Translations under genes and position numbers: made by a program
In this document: positions 1 through 9,906 of the stretch, one piece after another
Layout: every line of letters begins with the position of its first letter
How positions within the stretch are numbered: the stretch's first letter is position 1
Source: a virus
Direction: 5' to 3' (one strand)
Virus record (IMG/VR): IMGVR_UViG_3300042568_000180
Span: 1-25,908 of that record
Length of the DNA: 25,908 nucleotides
The notes under the pieces: model-generated
Told to the model about the DNA's origin: nothing
Databases searched by the model: none
Seen by the model: the letters and a program-made list of their open reading frames with translations, nothing else

Positions 1-2388
1 ATATGTTCTAGCTCCAGATACTGAATACACAAGCAAAAGCCTAATCTTGTCCCTGTAATTTCCAATTGCTGTACTTCCAGTAATAGTGCATCCAACATTT
101 ACATAATGAGAGTCATTGTTTGAAGTGAAATCACATTCTGAACGAGCAACAATAGAAAGTTGATATGCGTCAGCGCCATCATATCTATGGTCGAAAAGTG
201 TACCATATAAAACAGCACCTCCACAGTTGTAAGCTAGTGTTATCTCTGCAATCGTAGTCCATCCAGCAGAACCTCCAGAAAACAAATCACCATATCCACT
301 AATGGTTCTGTAGTAAGCGTCCCTAACATACTTTCCATCATTCTGGCGTAGAACTCCAGCAAAGTATCCAGATGTAGTAGAATTAGGGTCTAAGTAGTAA
401 CTAGTGTTGTTGGAGTCATAAAAAATTGGGGCACGCATAGAGCCAGTGACAATCATATTACCACTAGTATCTATGCCGCCAACAGTTTGAGATGCCGCCT
501 CTGAGTAAAAATGGAATGACTCTGTTCCAACTAATTGATTTGCAGTCCTCTTACCTACATACCAACTACTACCAGAACCACCAATGTAGCGCACCATTGC
601 CTCATACCCATTGCCAGGATTTATTGTGAGGTACTTATGTGAAGAGCCTCCAATTAAAATATCATAAAAATAAGAATTTGGTGAATTTGTGGTGAAGTTG
701 AGATAAGAACCGTCCCAATACATACCTCTTCTGCTACTCCAAGAATTATCAGAAGCAAGTGACCAGAAGCCGTTGTTTTCGCCAGCCAGGTAAGCACCAT
801 CAATGAGAATACCCATTTGACCAGCATTCGGTAGACCATCACCAAAGACAATCTCACCTCCGCTAACACTAAATCCACCCCATCTAGAGCCGGGTAGACC
901 AGAACCATACCAAGCGCCACCTTTTACTAGGTACCTATCATCGTGAGTATGCGAAGAAGGTGGGAATGTAGCAGGTTTATTTTGTACACTAGTCCATTCT
1001 ACAGAGCCAGAGCTAGCAGAATACCCAGACTCATCAGCATATGATACTGATTGTGATGCGATGTTGCCAGAGTGAATGATTGTTCTAGCTGCATTCCAAG
1101 TACCATTAATACCCGAACGTAAATACCAGTTTTCATATGCAGTTGCTGTGGCAGTACCCATAATTTGCCAAGCAGCATATCCGTCGTGCCAACCCTGCAT
1201 TGTCATAATTGTCAACCAGTTGCTGTCGTGCGGCATCTGATTAGTAAACTCCCAGCTTACACGATAATCATCATAAGCATTAGGAGTCCTCTGTCCAGCC
1301 CTAGTATCTTCAATTATTCCACGATATGTATGTGTGGATGTACCACCATTTGCTGGCGCACTACCAGCTGTAGTAGCATAGTTTACAGACTGGCTTGCGA
1401 TATTTCCAGTGTTAATAGCAGTAGAGGCTGGTTGTGCCCAAGAAGAATAGTTTGATGAGTCTAAAACAGTTGCTAGTGTTCCACCACCATTTGCCTGTTT
1501 AGAGACAGATAATGTTCCATTATACCAATTTATTTGCCATCCAGCGTTTGCATTATAAAAACCACTGTCGTTGGCATTAGCCATTAATGTGTTACCACTA
1601 TCTCTAAAATAAATTCCAGACCAACCATTTTTAGAACCAATCATTTCCCAAGCACCGTGGGGACTACTTCCGTTAGGAAGAAGGTGTGCATTATTGGTAC
1701 CAGAATATATTCCTGCACCTCCTACATTTATCCAACTGGGCGGATACCAATATCCATTTGCATTAATAACTGCTATTCCTCCAGCTGCGTTATTAGCGTG
1801 ATATCCATCTACAGTATCAGCGTTTCCTGCACTGCTAGCATAATTTACAGACTGACTCCCGATGTTTGCAGTTGTAATTTTTTGAAACGCTGTCGCAGTT
1901 CTATTTACAGTACCAAAAGAAGTTACAAATCCAACAGACCAACCTGATAACCAACTTGTGTTGTAACCAACATAGCCCATCTGAACATCAGTGACAAACA
2001 CTTGTGGATAACTCCATTGATTGCTTGTCTCTCCAATCCATACACAGTTGACACCATCATCTATCCCGAAGCGAACAGTCAAGTTCTCACGATTGCCATC
2101 TCCATCAAAATAACAAAAGATATTATACCAGTTGTCACTATCCCTGTGCCCGCCAAATGTTATTGTAAATGACTTATTTGATGAATACTCATAAACTTTT
2201 ACCGTACAGGTCATCATCATACCTGAACCAAAAACAGGCATCTTAATCCTTATTGCTCCAGTAATAACCGAAGTTGTGGTAACAAAAGAACCACCGCTTG
2301 GATATAGAATCCTAGTGCTATCTGAAGTTCCGTACCCTTGAGTGGTTCTTAAATTACCAGTTATGAGTGTACCTAAAAGATTTGCCAT
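1..2388 (-). CDS. Tail fibre / receptor-binding-type structural protein, partial (3' end outside window)
   Basis: An uninterrupted frame of 796 codons runs from the ATG at 2388-2386 off the left edge, so the C-terminus is missing. The ATG lies one base after the stop of the preceding fibre gene (TAATATG), which implies coupled translation. The protein is rich in Gly, Ser, Thr, Asn, Tyr and Trp. It carries motifs common in phage tail fibres: SQSVNYASSAGNADTVDGYH near residue 180, a second SQSVNYAT-type copy near 335, IIHSGNIASQSVSYAD near 435, an HTHDDRYL collar motif near 480, and FYDSNNTSYYLDP near 650. The role is inferred to be adsorption at the tail tip, with trimeric fibrous architecture. 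The N-terminal 170 residues look like a separate globular or attachment domain that I do not recognise. The receptor and any C-terminal chaperone cannot be seen here. Confidence 0.8.
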   Translation of the reverse strand, partial: MANLLGTLITGNLRTTQGYGTSDSTRILYPSGGSFVTTTSVITGAIRIKMPVFGSGMMMTCTVKVYEYSSNKSFTITFGGHRDSDNWYNIFCYFDGDGNRENLTVRFGIDDGVNCVWIGETSNQWSYPQVFVTDVQMGYVGYNTSWLSGWSVGFVTSFGTVNRTATAFQKITTANIGSQSVNYASSAGNADTVDGYHANNAAGGIAVINANGYWYPPSWINVGGAGIYSGTNNAHLLPNGSSPHGAWEMIGSKNGWSGIYFRDSGNTLMANANDSGFYNANAGWQINWYNGTLSVSKQANGGGTLATVLDSSNYSSWAQPASTAINTGNIASQSVNYATTAGSAPANGGTSTHTYRGIIEDTRAGQRTPNAYDDYRVSWEFTNQMPHDSNWLTIMTMQGWHDGYAAWQIMGTATATAYENWYLRSGINGTWNAARTIIHSGNIASQSVSYADESGYSASSGSVEWTSVQNKPATFPPSSHTHDDRYLVKGGAWYGSGLPGSRWGGFSVSGGEIVFGDGLPNAGQMGILIDGAYLAGENNGFWSLASDNSWSSRRGMYWDGSYLNFTTNSPNSYFYDILIGGSSHKYLTINPGNGYEAMVRYIGGSGSSWYVGKRTANQLVGTESFHFYSEAASQTVGGIDTSGNMIVTGSMRAPIFYDSNNTSYYLDPNSTTSGYFAGVLRQNDGKYVRDAYYRTISGYGDLFSGGSAGWTTIAEITLAYNCGGAVLYGTLFDHRYDGADAYQLSIVARSECDFTSNNDSHYVNVGCTITGSTAIGNYRDKIRLLLVYSVSGARTY

Positions 2389-2389
2389 A

Positions 2390-5300
2390 TTACTTGTTTT
2401 CTAACTTGTTTACTCGTTCCGTTAATTCTTGTACTGCCTTCAGCAAAATTACGCTTAGGCGAGAGTAGTTGACGCCATCTGGTCGACCTTCCTTGTCGTA
2501 TTTAACAACCTCTGGGAACAGTTCTGCTACATCTTCTGCGATAAGACCAATCTCTTCTGATTCATCTTTTATCTTCTTATATCGTACTGGTCGAAGCAAT
2601 TCAATCTTTGAAGATGCAGGTTCAATATCTACTATATCTTTCTTGTATCGAATAGATGAGTTTTCCGTGATTGAGCCATCTACTGTAAGGCTTCCGAATA
2701 CCTGAGTATTTCCAGTCCCGCCTTCAACTCCAAATAACTGAACCCATCCATTTGAGTATATTCCAAATGCTGATTCAGAGTGAACGTGCCAACCAAATGA
2801 CTTTCTACCAAAAACACCTTTGTCTGATGCTGCTTTGATGATGTAGTCATTTAGTCCAGCCTCATCACTGTATGGAGCAAACATCAATCCATTATAATCG
2901 CTAGAATCAGCGGTGCTGTACTTCAGTGTGAAGTTGCCAGTCATCGTGTCACCAGACACGTTTACATAGTCGCTATCGTGATTGTGCGATGCAGTAGCAA
3001 AAGCAGATGCGTGATTACCATCAAGTAGGTCAGCGTCAAGTCCAGAACCAGTGCCATCGTTACCTGCGTGCCAAATTAAATTAGTCCCAACGTATGGATT
3101 AAATCCAAACTTGAATGTTCCAGTTGGGCTTACAGTAAAAATAGCATCTGAAGGACGGTCAGCAATACCACCAGTTAAGCCCTTTCTTAGTAAACCAAAG
3201 TGATTTAGTGCATTTGAGTCACCTAGGTTACCTATCGCCCAAGTGTTTGTTTGGTCAGTGTATGCTGCTCTAGTCCTATAAAACGACAAGGCATATCCAC
3301 TGTCTGTAGATGGATGTATTGCCAATCCCTCTGACCAGCTACTTCCACCTGAACGGATATGCAGGGCTGGCACTTCAGCACTTCCGCCAGCTAAATATAA
3401 TGCGGTGGTTGTGCTATTTCCTCTTCCAGTAACACTAGAAAGAGTATCAGTCTCAGTATATCCAGTAATGTATCCAGCTGGGTTAGAATCAGAGTATGCA
3501 TTTCTCCAAACTACAGTATCTCTGTTCGAGTAAGAAGAAACATCATTTGTCCCAGTAATAGACCAACCTTCGCCATATGAGCCGCCATCAGTTGAATTAT
3601 ATCCTAACCATAGGTCTCTTGCGACAATTATGGGATATTGCCAAGAAACACCAGAAATAATAAATGCGGTATTACCAATACTGTTTCTTGAAACCTGAAT
3701 TGTTGGCTTATACTGAGGGTTGGTTCCGTGAGCTTCAAATCCTTCAAATCCACCGTTTGATTCTGGATTCCAGTACCCGCCTAGGTCAACCTTTGTTTTA
3801 CTATTCTTGTCGTAATAATTACCGAATATCTCGATGGTAAAACCACCCATTTGATATTCATCCTGAGGAACATTAGTCTCAATTACATAGTAAGTATTCC
3901 CGCTCGAGTTTGCAGACATTGCAGCTAAAACACCAGAAGCTGTTTTGACTGGATTGTCACCAACTCCAGTGATTTTCTTTTTAATTACAGCAGCCGCATC
4001 AAACGATAGACTGCCACTCATCGTATCTCCAGATACGTTTACAAACCTAGAATCAGATTCTGTTTCGGTGTAATACCTATCATCGTGATTGTGAGACGGG
4101 AGTGATGTTAGATAGCCTTGAGCCTTCACAAAGGCTGTAGTGGCAATCTGAGTGCTGTTTGTGGCTGTCGGTGCCGTAGGAGCTAATGGTGTCCCAGTAA
4201 ACGAAGGAGAAGCAATCGGAGCATATCCGTACTGCGAGTGGTCTCCCCATCCGTATGCCTTCCCCCAATCAGTAATGTCAGTAGATGTAATCGACTTAAC
4301 GTGAGTTGGTACAGTTGGGTCGGTTTCTGTAAAGCTCGTTAGGTATCCAGCAATTGCGTGGTTACCCCAGCCATAAGCCGTATTCCAGTTTGATATTGTC
4401 GTAGAACTGAAGTCATTCGTACTCCAGAACTTATGCCAATCACTAAAACTTCCGTTGCTTACAGAGCGGAAGTAAATGTTGTTGCCGTTTGCAGCAGCAA
4501 GCTGATGACCATAAGATGCAGTGCCACCACTTGGGTGCGAGTAGATGTTGATGAGCCAGTTAGCATTATCACCACTTACTGGTTTGTTTGTGGCAACATC
4601 ATTATAACGATAAACACGGAACCCATTACCAATAGATGTGCCCGCCCCAGTCCAAGCCGCATTCAGATTTGTTATATCCCCACTTGCAATGTTTGCAACA
4701 GTACCAGATGTCGTTTGATAATCACTTGGGTTTGTAGCTAAATAGAATTTAGCGTCTGATTCAGTCTCAGTGTAATACCTATCATCGTGGTTATGGCTTA
4801 GTGCTGCCTTACCATCAAGTGCGGTCTGTAATCCTGTTACATCAGATATGGTATGAGTGTGGTCTGGCAGTGAAGTTAAATATCCAGCATCTGCGTGATT
4901 CCCCCAATCAAATGCAGTGTCCCAGTTGGTAATGTTTTCGCTAGTAATTCCATAGGCTACACTTGAAACAAACACTGGGTCAGACTCAGTAGTTATGTAA
5001 CTGCTGTTGTCGTAAGTTATCGTAGTTCCGTTTGCCTTTACAAATCCAGTACCATTAAGTTGGTTCTGCTTTGTTCCAATACTTGTTGCTACCGTTGTAG
5101 CAAAGTTTGCATCATCACCAAGAGCAGCAGCAAGCTCGTTTAGCGTATCCAGTGTAGTTGGAGCGCCATCAACAAGATTAGCTATCTGAGTGCTAACGTA
5201 AGCTTGTGTAGCAAAGTCTCCATCTGTAAGTGCAGCATTGAACTCAGCAATTGTTCCAGTGAGTGTGTTGCCTGCAACAGTTACTGAGAATCTACTTCCA

Positions 5301-7714
5301 CCTTCGGTAGCGGCATCGCCAGAATAATAACCAATACCTGGGTTAGATATGGTTATATTTCCTTGCTCATCAACATTTATTGTGCCTCCCTTGTCTATTC
5401 CGTCTTGGTATAGAAGTATGTCGTTTTGACCTAAAAATCCATCTATAGAGTCTACTGGAGTCGCGGATGTAAGGCCAGTAGATAGATTTATTCTCTTGTT
5501 CGTTAAGACATCAGAGCTACTAGCTGTAATGTAGTTTGGAGTCCAGTTCTTCCAAAGGCCATCAGAGTCCCTGCGAAGAAGTTGCCCAACAGTTGGGGAA
5601 GCAATTAAAGCATCGTGAATCTCATTGAGTTCAAATCCGTTTTGGATGTGAACAAAGATTTCACCGTTGTTTGCATTTGCACGAGTAACTACACCAATGT
5701 AAACGAGGTGAGCTGGAGCAACTGGTTTATTGGTTAATCCAAAGATTAGATTACCATTTGTTCCCAACCAAACAGGTTGACCAGCGGTTGCCCCTGCTGT
5801 ATTAAGTCCATCAATAAGACCTTCTGTGATTACAAAGAAGTGTCCGTTTATTGCGGCAGTTGAAAGAGCAAGTCCAATTGTCTTAGAAGATGTTGCCTCA
5901 CTCGCGTTAGAAGCAAGACCAACAATCATATTTGTTCCGTCAGCAGAAGTAACGTAAACAGCCTGGCCTTTCGTGATTGCTACGCCAGCCTTTACCTCGT
6001 GCTGTACTTTAGAAACGTAGTCTGCATTATCAATAGCAGCATTTACCCACTCTTCACCATCAAACATCAAAACATCACCAACAGCAACAGATGAGATTGT
6101 AACATCTCCAATGTCATCAATGTACTCTACCTCGGTAATGTAGGCGTTTGTGTCTACGGTTCCGTTAGCCTTTAGGAAACCAGAAGATGTGCCAGCAGGA
6201 GTCTTAAAACCATTGAAGGTAATCTTACCATCTGTATCGATGTAACCTTGTTGAGTTCCAGCCCATTCAAAAGACAGAACTGGTACAGCGGTGCCTCCTT
6301 GCTCTGGCTGTAGCCCACCATCAGAATCCGCATTAATGGTCAGTAATCCACCATAGTTAAGCTCAGGAGCAGTAACGCCACCAACAGTGATTGTGTTTGT
6401 GGTTGTGTTTCCTAAATCAGTAACAGCATCAAGAGTCTGAGTCTCTGTGTATGAGGTCAGGTAGGTGGTTGTGTCGATTGTTCCGTTAGCCTTAAGGAAG
6501 CCAGAGCCAGTGCCACCAACAACCTTAAAACCAGCATTTGCAATAGCGTAGCCGTCAGCGTTAACAACAAACTTATTGTCTCCCAACCAAGAGACATATA
6601 GCAAGTTTGGATTTGGGTCACCTTGGTCAACTACCTCTTCGCTGTTGATGGTGAGAACACCTTCACGCTCAATTAACGGAGTCGTTACAACAGCAGCAGT
6701 TAAAGTGCCACCAGTATTTAGGTTAGCAGCAGTAATTGAGTTAGTAGTTGTGCTACCTACATCAGTTACTTCTTGAAGACCTGGTATTCCTGAAACGCCC
6801 TCATCATCCGCTACCCACTGACCAACACCACCAGACTCAATCCATCGTAGAATCTGACCGCTTGTCGCTGCATTTGTAGAACTAACAGTTCCATCAGCAA
6901 GAAGTATTTGTTTTTTGATTCCAGATGGAGTCTTGAATCCAGTAGCCGTAACCAGTCCACCAAAAACACTTTGCCCACCGAGTGGCTGAATGTTTAGCGT
7001 TGATGGAGTAAATGTGGTCTCAGTTGTTCCTTCTTCTCCCTCTGTTTCACTTGGAATGAATTCCGTTACCTGACTTCCTACTTGAATCTTGTTCTTTGAC
7101 GCTAACAGATATATGTCAGCATCATCAACTCCGCCAATGTGAATGGAACCTTCTCCAATAACACCAGTTGTTATGTCTACTTGTCCAACTGTAAGATTTG
7201 TTGGCATTGCCAAACTACCAACACCTAATCTTGTTCCGTTCGTTACAACGGTAGATGTTTCGGCATCACCAAGATCCGTTCCGTAGTAAATCTTATTTAA
7301 CGAAAGTGGAGCAGCATCAATCCACTGACTAGTGCTGTGAACATACACTAACCTAGAGCCATTTACTGGCGTGGTTAATGTGACATCAGAGAGGTCATTT
7401 AGCGAGCCGTAACTCGTGAGGAAGTTAGGTGCCCAGTTAACCCACGAAGTGCCGTCATATCGCAGCAAATTGCCTGTAGCGGCAGTGCTGATAACTACAT
7501 CCGTAAGGTCGTTTAAGTTTTGTACGTTACTGCTTCCAACAGTAATCCAAGAAACACCACTTCCAGTAGATGAGAGAACCTTTCCAGCAGTACCAATAGA
7601 CCCGCTATTGTCACTTAGTGTACCAAGTAAACCAACCTGTGTAACGAAGAACTTTTTGCCTTCAATGCGTTGATTGCCCAGCGTTCGGACAAACGTAAAC
7701 AGATTCTCTATCAT
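2390..7714 (-). CDS. Giant tail fibre with C-terminal peptidase S74 intramolecular chaperone domain
   Basis: This is a 1774-aa structural protein. The last ~89 residues (from about 1686) read SSIRYKKDI, then LLRPVRYK, IGLIAEDVAELFPEVV, VNYSRLSVILLKAVQEL and a terminal coiled-coil stretch. That is the layout of the endosialidase-type S74 chaperone, which trimerises fibres and then cuts itself off at a Ser near the SSIRYKKD motif (family knowledge). Upstream are repeats of the form GFLKANGTxDTxxY and DVTDLGNTTTNTIT (first 550 residues). A domain at about 565-710 ends in GEIFVHIQNGFELNEIHD. Collar-type SHNHDDRYYTETESD copies lie near 971 and 1206, a pyocin-knob-like stretch near 1027-1105, SPSFTGTPLAPTAPTATN near 1190, and two VNVSGDTM repeats. 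The gene starts 5 bases after the connector stop. The likely role is host recognition. Confidence 0.92.
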   Translation of the reverse strand: MIENLFTFVRTLGNQRIEGKKFFVTQVGLLGTLSDNSGSIGTAGKVLSSTGSGVSWITVGSSNVQNLNDLTDVVISTAATGNLLRYDGTSWVNWAPNFLTSYGSLNDLSDVTLTTPVNGSRLVYVHSTSQWIDAAPLSLNKIYYGTDLGDAETSTVVTNGTRLGVGSLAMPTNLTVGQVDITTGVIGEGSIHIGGVDDADIYLLASKNKIQVGSQVTEFIPSETEGEEGTTETTFTPSTLNIQPLGGQSVFGGLVTATGFKTPSGIKKQILLADGTVSSTNAATSGQILRWIESGGVGQWVADDEGVSGIPGLQEVTDVGSTTTNSITAANLNTGGTLTAAVVTTPLIEREGVLTINSEEVVDQGDPNPNLLYVSWLGDNKFVVNADGYAIANAGFKVVGGTGSGFLKANGTIDTTTYLTSYTETQTLDAVTDLGNTTTNTITVGGVTAPELNYGGLLTINADSDGGLQPEQGGTAVPVLSFEWAGTQQGYIDTDGKITFNGFKTPAGTSSGFLKANGTVDTNAYITEVEYIDDIGDVTISSVAVGDVLMFDGEEWVNAAIDNADYVSKVQHEVKAGVAITKGQAVYVTSADGTNMIVGLASNASEATSSKTIGLALSTAAINGHFFVITEGLIDGLNTAGATAGQPVWLGTNGNLIFGLTNKPVAPAHLVYIGVVTRANANNGEIFVHIQNGFELNEIHDALIASPTVGQLLRRDSDGLWKNWTPNYITASSSDVLTNKRINLSTGLTSATPVDSIDGFLGQNDILLYQDGIDKGGTINVDEQGNITISNPGIGYYSGDAATEGGSRFSVTVAGNTLTGTIAEFNAALTDGDFATQAYVSTQIANLVDGAPTTLDTLNELAAALGDDANFATTVATSIGTKQNQLNGTGFVKANGTTITYDNSSYITTESDPVFVSSVAYGITSENITNWDTAFDWGNHADAGYLTSLPDHTHTISDVTGLQTALDGKAALSHNHDDRYYTETESDAKFYLATNPSDYQTTSGTVANIASGDITNLNAAWTGAGTSIGNGFRVYRYNDVATNKPVSGDNANWLINIYSHPSGGTASYGHQLAAANGNNIYFRSVSNGSFSDWHKFWSTNDFSSTTISNWNTAYGWGNHAIAGYLTSFTETDPTVPTHVKSITSTDITDWGKAYGWGDHSQYGYAPIASPSFTGTPLAPTAPTATNSTQIATTAFVKAQGYLTSLPSHNHDDRYYTETESDSRFVNVSGDTMSGSLSFDAAAVIKKKITGVGDNPVKTASGVLAAMSANSSGNTYYVIETNVPQDEYQMGGFTIEIFGNYYDKNSKTKVDLGGYWNPESNGGFEGFEAHGTNPQYKPTIQVSRNSIGNTAFIISGVSWQYPIIVARDLWLGYNSTDGGSYGEGWSITGTNDVSSYSNRDTVVWRNAYSDSNPAGYITGYTETDTLSSVTGRGNSTTTALYLAGGSAEVPALHIRSGGSSWSEGLAIHPSTDSGYALSFYRTRAAYTDQTNTWAIGNLGDSNALNHFGLLRKGLTGGIADRPSDAIFTVSPTGTFKFGFNPYVGTNLIWHAGNDGTGSGLDADLLDGNHASAFATASHNHDSDYVNVSGDTMTGNFTLKYSTADSSDYNGLMFAPYSDEAGLNDYIIKAASDKGVFGRKSFGWHVHSESAFGIYSNGWVQLFGVEGGTGNTQVFGSLTVDGSITENSSIRYKKDIVDIEPASSKIELLRPVRYKKIKDESEEIGLIAEDVAELFPEVVKYDKEGRPDGVNYSRLSVILLKAVQELTERVNKLENK

Positions 7715-7719
7715 AGACC

Positions 7720-8241
7720 TTATGCGTTAGTATCGCAATCGCCTTCAATTGGGTATACTGGGTAGTATACTGAAGACTGCTGCGAATCCTCCTCGTTGAA
7801 CAAATCGTTAGTGCTGGACTGAGCAAGCGCCAATAGCGTTGCATCACCCTTGATGTAATTTACAATCCGTTGATTGATGTAACTAATCTTAGAGTCCAAC
7901 CCACTAGAGATTCCATCGAGGGCATATTGGTCTAAATTTCTTTCTTCTGCCTTTGTCGTACCAATAGCCGTGCGAATGGTAGCAATAGCGCTACGGACAA
8001 CGTAAAGAGCAAGGCCGTACTTAACGAGCTTGAACAATCCAGCTTCAACTGTAGTCAAGTCCTCATCGTAAACCTTTTGCTCCAAATCTTCGTACAAGTC
8101 CGTACCAAGCAAGTCCTGAATAGAGGTAGCCTGCTCAAGCATAATAAGAGACAACAAAGAAGAACGGTCCAGCTTCTTTGGAAGAGGGTAGTTCTGGTAA
8201 ACGTAGTTGTCGTCAATAAAGATGACTTTTACAATGCTCAT
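7720..8241 (-). CDS. Putative head-tail connector (head completion) protein
   Basis: This 173-aa protein overlaps the portal stop by four bases (ATGA), so translation is probably coupled to the portal. It is predominantly alpha-helical by inspection, with a segment at about residues 27-110 (LLSLIMLEQATSIQDLLGTD, later LFKLVKYGLALYVVRSAIAT) that resembles the helical connectors docking under the portal ring in siphoviruses. Size and position directly after the portal agree with that role. There is no motif that proves it, so the assignment is inference from context plus a general likeness to connector proteins of Bacteroidota phages. The C-terminus is acidic and Ser/Tyr-rich and may be flexible. 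Confidence 0.5.
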   Translation of the reverse strand: MSIVKVIFIDDNYVYQNYPLPKKLDRSSLLSLIMLEQATSIQDLLGTDLYEDLEQKVYDEDLTTVEAGLFKLVKYGLALYVVRSAIATIRTAIGTTKAEERNLDQYALDGISSGLDSKISYINQRIVNYIKGDATLLALAQSSTNDLFNEEDSQQSSVYYPVYPIEGDCDTNA

Positions 8242-9482
8242 TGCTCGGCAGGTATGTCGTTAATGTTTGCTCCTTTGATTGATTCGAGGTCAATCTTCTC
8301 TTCAATGATGGACAAGTCAATCTTGTCGTAGCCAACCGTAGCCATAACTCGGTTTACCGAATCCATAATGTTAGCTCGGTTAGGAAGTGTTTCCGTAGCA
8401 CGGAAAATCTGGTATGCAGTAACAAGTTCGTTACCTGTGCCTCCAAGCTTACCAGCCACCATAACACCAAAAAGAGTTGGTGAGGTTACGTTGTGAGCAG
8501 TAAGAATCTTAGCATCGTTTAGACGGCTAAGGATGTCAATAGTCTTGTCAAGATTGCTGATGTCAAGCGGAGTGAAGATAGGAGCATCTTCTTTGCTCTT
8601 AACCCAAGAGGCGATTACAGTTTCTGCCTCAGCACCAACAAACGAAGCTTTGAACTTATCAAACTCTAACTTCTTTTGCTCATTCGACATATTACGTCCA
8701 ACGAATGTTGCGAGAACTTTCGGAGTAAAACCGTTTGCGGCTGAGTTTCGAATATGCTTACCAAATTCGTAATCCGCACTGATAAAATGGAACGCTGAAA
8801 TGTAGTTCGGCACACCATAATAGTAATTGTTGCTGTATGGGTTTTTGACATAAAGAATCTGCTCTTGTTCTTTACCAAACTTGTCAAAAGCAGCAATCTT
8901 ACGGGGCTGGTTGTGTTGCATAGACACATCGCCCTTACCGAACTTACGGCGCACAATGTAGTGAGTGATGCGACCATTCTCATCTGGCTCAGCAATCCGC
9001 ACACCTTTTACATCCAAAGACTTAAACTCAATAAGCTTGTTGTGGTCTTTGTTCCACTTGATGTAGAAAGCAAATGCTCCGTTCAGCTCCTGTTGGAATG
9101 ATGCGTGTACAATCTGCTCGTACAAACCTTGTGATTTTCCAGCACAGTTAGCCAAGAACGCCTTAATCTCTGCTCGTTTGATTGGAGCCTTGAATGCTGC
9201 ATCTACGTTGTAGAGCAATCCATTACCAGCAACCATCTTAGCTTTCTTGGTAACAATACCAGCGTGAACAGGTGATTGGTTGTATAGTCTTTGAAGCAGA
9301 ATAGGGAAGTCGTCTCCGTATCCAAACTTGATGTAGTCGCCAGCAAATGTATTGCCTACAGCATACCGACTATCAAGATTTTCAATTGACTTTTCGAGCG
9401 GGTTGGTTGCAATGTTGCTATCCTTCGCAACGACAAAAGTGTTGGAAGCAAAGAAGTCAACAACCTTATTGAAAATGCTCAT
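8238..9482 (-). CDS. Portal protein
   Basis: This 414-aa protein should form the dodecameric ring at the unique capsid vertex through which DNA is packaged and ejected. The N-terminal signature FPILLQRLYNQSPVHAG (about 59-75) followed by KAKMVAGNGLL (80-90) is the pattern I know from portals of Bacteroidota phages. Further on are a long helical stem-type region and a GTGNELVTAYQIFRATE segment with a following DSVNRVMA helix, as in many SPP1/HK97-type portals. The length is typical of short portals. The gene overlaps the next one by ATGA and sits 13 bases after the preceding stop, with a TAATTTACAAGTTA element just upstream. It lies far from terL (about 12.5 kb), after the capsid and tube genes, which is unusual for a portal. 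Confidence 0.85.
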   Translation of the reverse strand: MSIFNKVVDFFASNTFVVAKDSNIATNPLEKSIENLDSRYAVGNTFAGDYIKFGYGDDFPILLQRLYNQSPVHAGIVTKKAKMVAGNGLLYNVDAAFKAPIKRAEIKAFLANCAGKSQGLYEQIVHASFQQELNGAFAFYIKWNKDHNKLIEFKSLDVKGVRIAEPDENGRITHYIVRRKFGKGDVSMQHNQPRKIAAFDKFGKEQEQILYVKNPYSNNYYYGVPNYISAFHFISADYEFGKHIRNSAANGFTPKVLATFVGRNMSNEQKKLEFDKFKASFVGAEAETVIASWVKSKEDAPIFTPLDISNLDKTIDILSRLNDAKILTAHNVTSPTLFGVMVAGKLGGTGNELVTAYQIFRATETLPNRANIMDSVNRVMATVGYDKIDLSIIEEKIDLESIKGANINDIPAEQ

Positions 9483-9491
9483 CTTTTACAA

Positions 9492-9505
9492 TAATTTACA
9501 AGTTA
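9492..9505 (-). promoter_or_regulatory. Near-palindromic 14-bp element upstream of portal
   Basis: The top strand reads TAATTTACAAGTTA, one mismatch from the perfect dyad-type copy TAATTTACAAATTA at 21310. It ends 9 bases before the portal ATG and spans the stop codon of the preceding gene. Its function is unknown. It is listed because near-identical copies precede four other late genes. Confidence 0.4.
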
Positions 9506-9840
9506 CTTATCTTAACTGTAGTGGTAAATAACTCTTCGTTACTATCAGAGTTCTCAAAAGTGTAGTCTTCCACCAAGCAAACATACTTGCCATATGTGCG
9601 GAAGTCATCATAAATTTCAAGCTTGTACTCGCCACCAGCAATCTCTTGAGATGAGATGTCAAGGTCAAGGCCAATAAAGTCTTTGGCTACATCAAACTCG
9701 TACTTGTCGTATAGGTTGTCGAAGACATATTCCTGTCCGCCAACAATCTTGGTGAGCTTAATGGTAAATGGAATGTCTGACATAGCAGGAGCCTTCACAA
9801 ATGATAGCTCGTTAGTTTGTCCGTTCAGAATCAGTTTCAT
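9496..9840 (-). CDS. Hypothetical phage structural protein, 114 aa
   Basis: This is a small acidic protein that looks beta-rich, lying between the tail-tube-like gene and the portal. It has no recognised catalytic motif. The central pattern QEIAGGEYKLEIYDDFRTYG (about 65-84) resembles a beta-hairpin motif (xxGEYxYxLYDxxG) that I associate with small virion-linked proteins in Bacteroidota phages. That association is from memory and weak. A strong terminator hairpin lies between this gene and the upstream tube gene, so it may be transcribed by read-through or from its own start. Alternatives are a head decoration protein, a neck protein or a tail accessory protein. The start is the only ATG at the beginning of the open frame. 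Confidence 0.6.
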   Translation of the reverse strand: MKLILNGQTNELSFVKAPAMSDIPFTIKLTKIVGGQEYVFDNLYDKYEFDVAKDFIGLDLDISSQEIAGGEYKLEIYDDFRTYGKYVCLVEDYTFENSDSNEELFTTTVKISNL

Positions 9841-9854
9841 AGAATAAAGGTAAT

Positions 9855-9883
9855 AAAAAAAGGGAGGGGAAACCCCTCCCTTT
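9855..9883 (-). terminator. Rho-independent terminator after tail-tube gene
   Basis: An 11-bp perfect stem (9859-9869 with 9873-9883, GGGAGGGG core) closes a 3-base loop. Read on the minus strand it is followed by seven T residues (9861-9855). A second small hairpin, CCCCAAGTTTGGGG, lies at 9884-9897 between the gene stop and this stem. The geometry fits intrinsic termination of leftward transcripts, perhaps partial because essential late genes follow. Confidence 0.85.
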
Positions 9884-9906
9884 CCCCAAGTTTGGGGTTA
9901 ATCAAA

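Noticed and set aside
2390-7714. Diversity-generating retroelement acting on the fibre gene
   Set aside because: No reverse transcriptase, template repeat or accessory gene is visible in the window; shared patches are explained by common fibre motifs.
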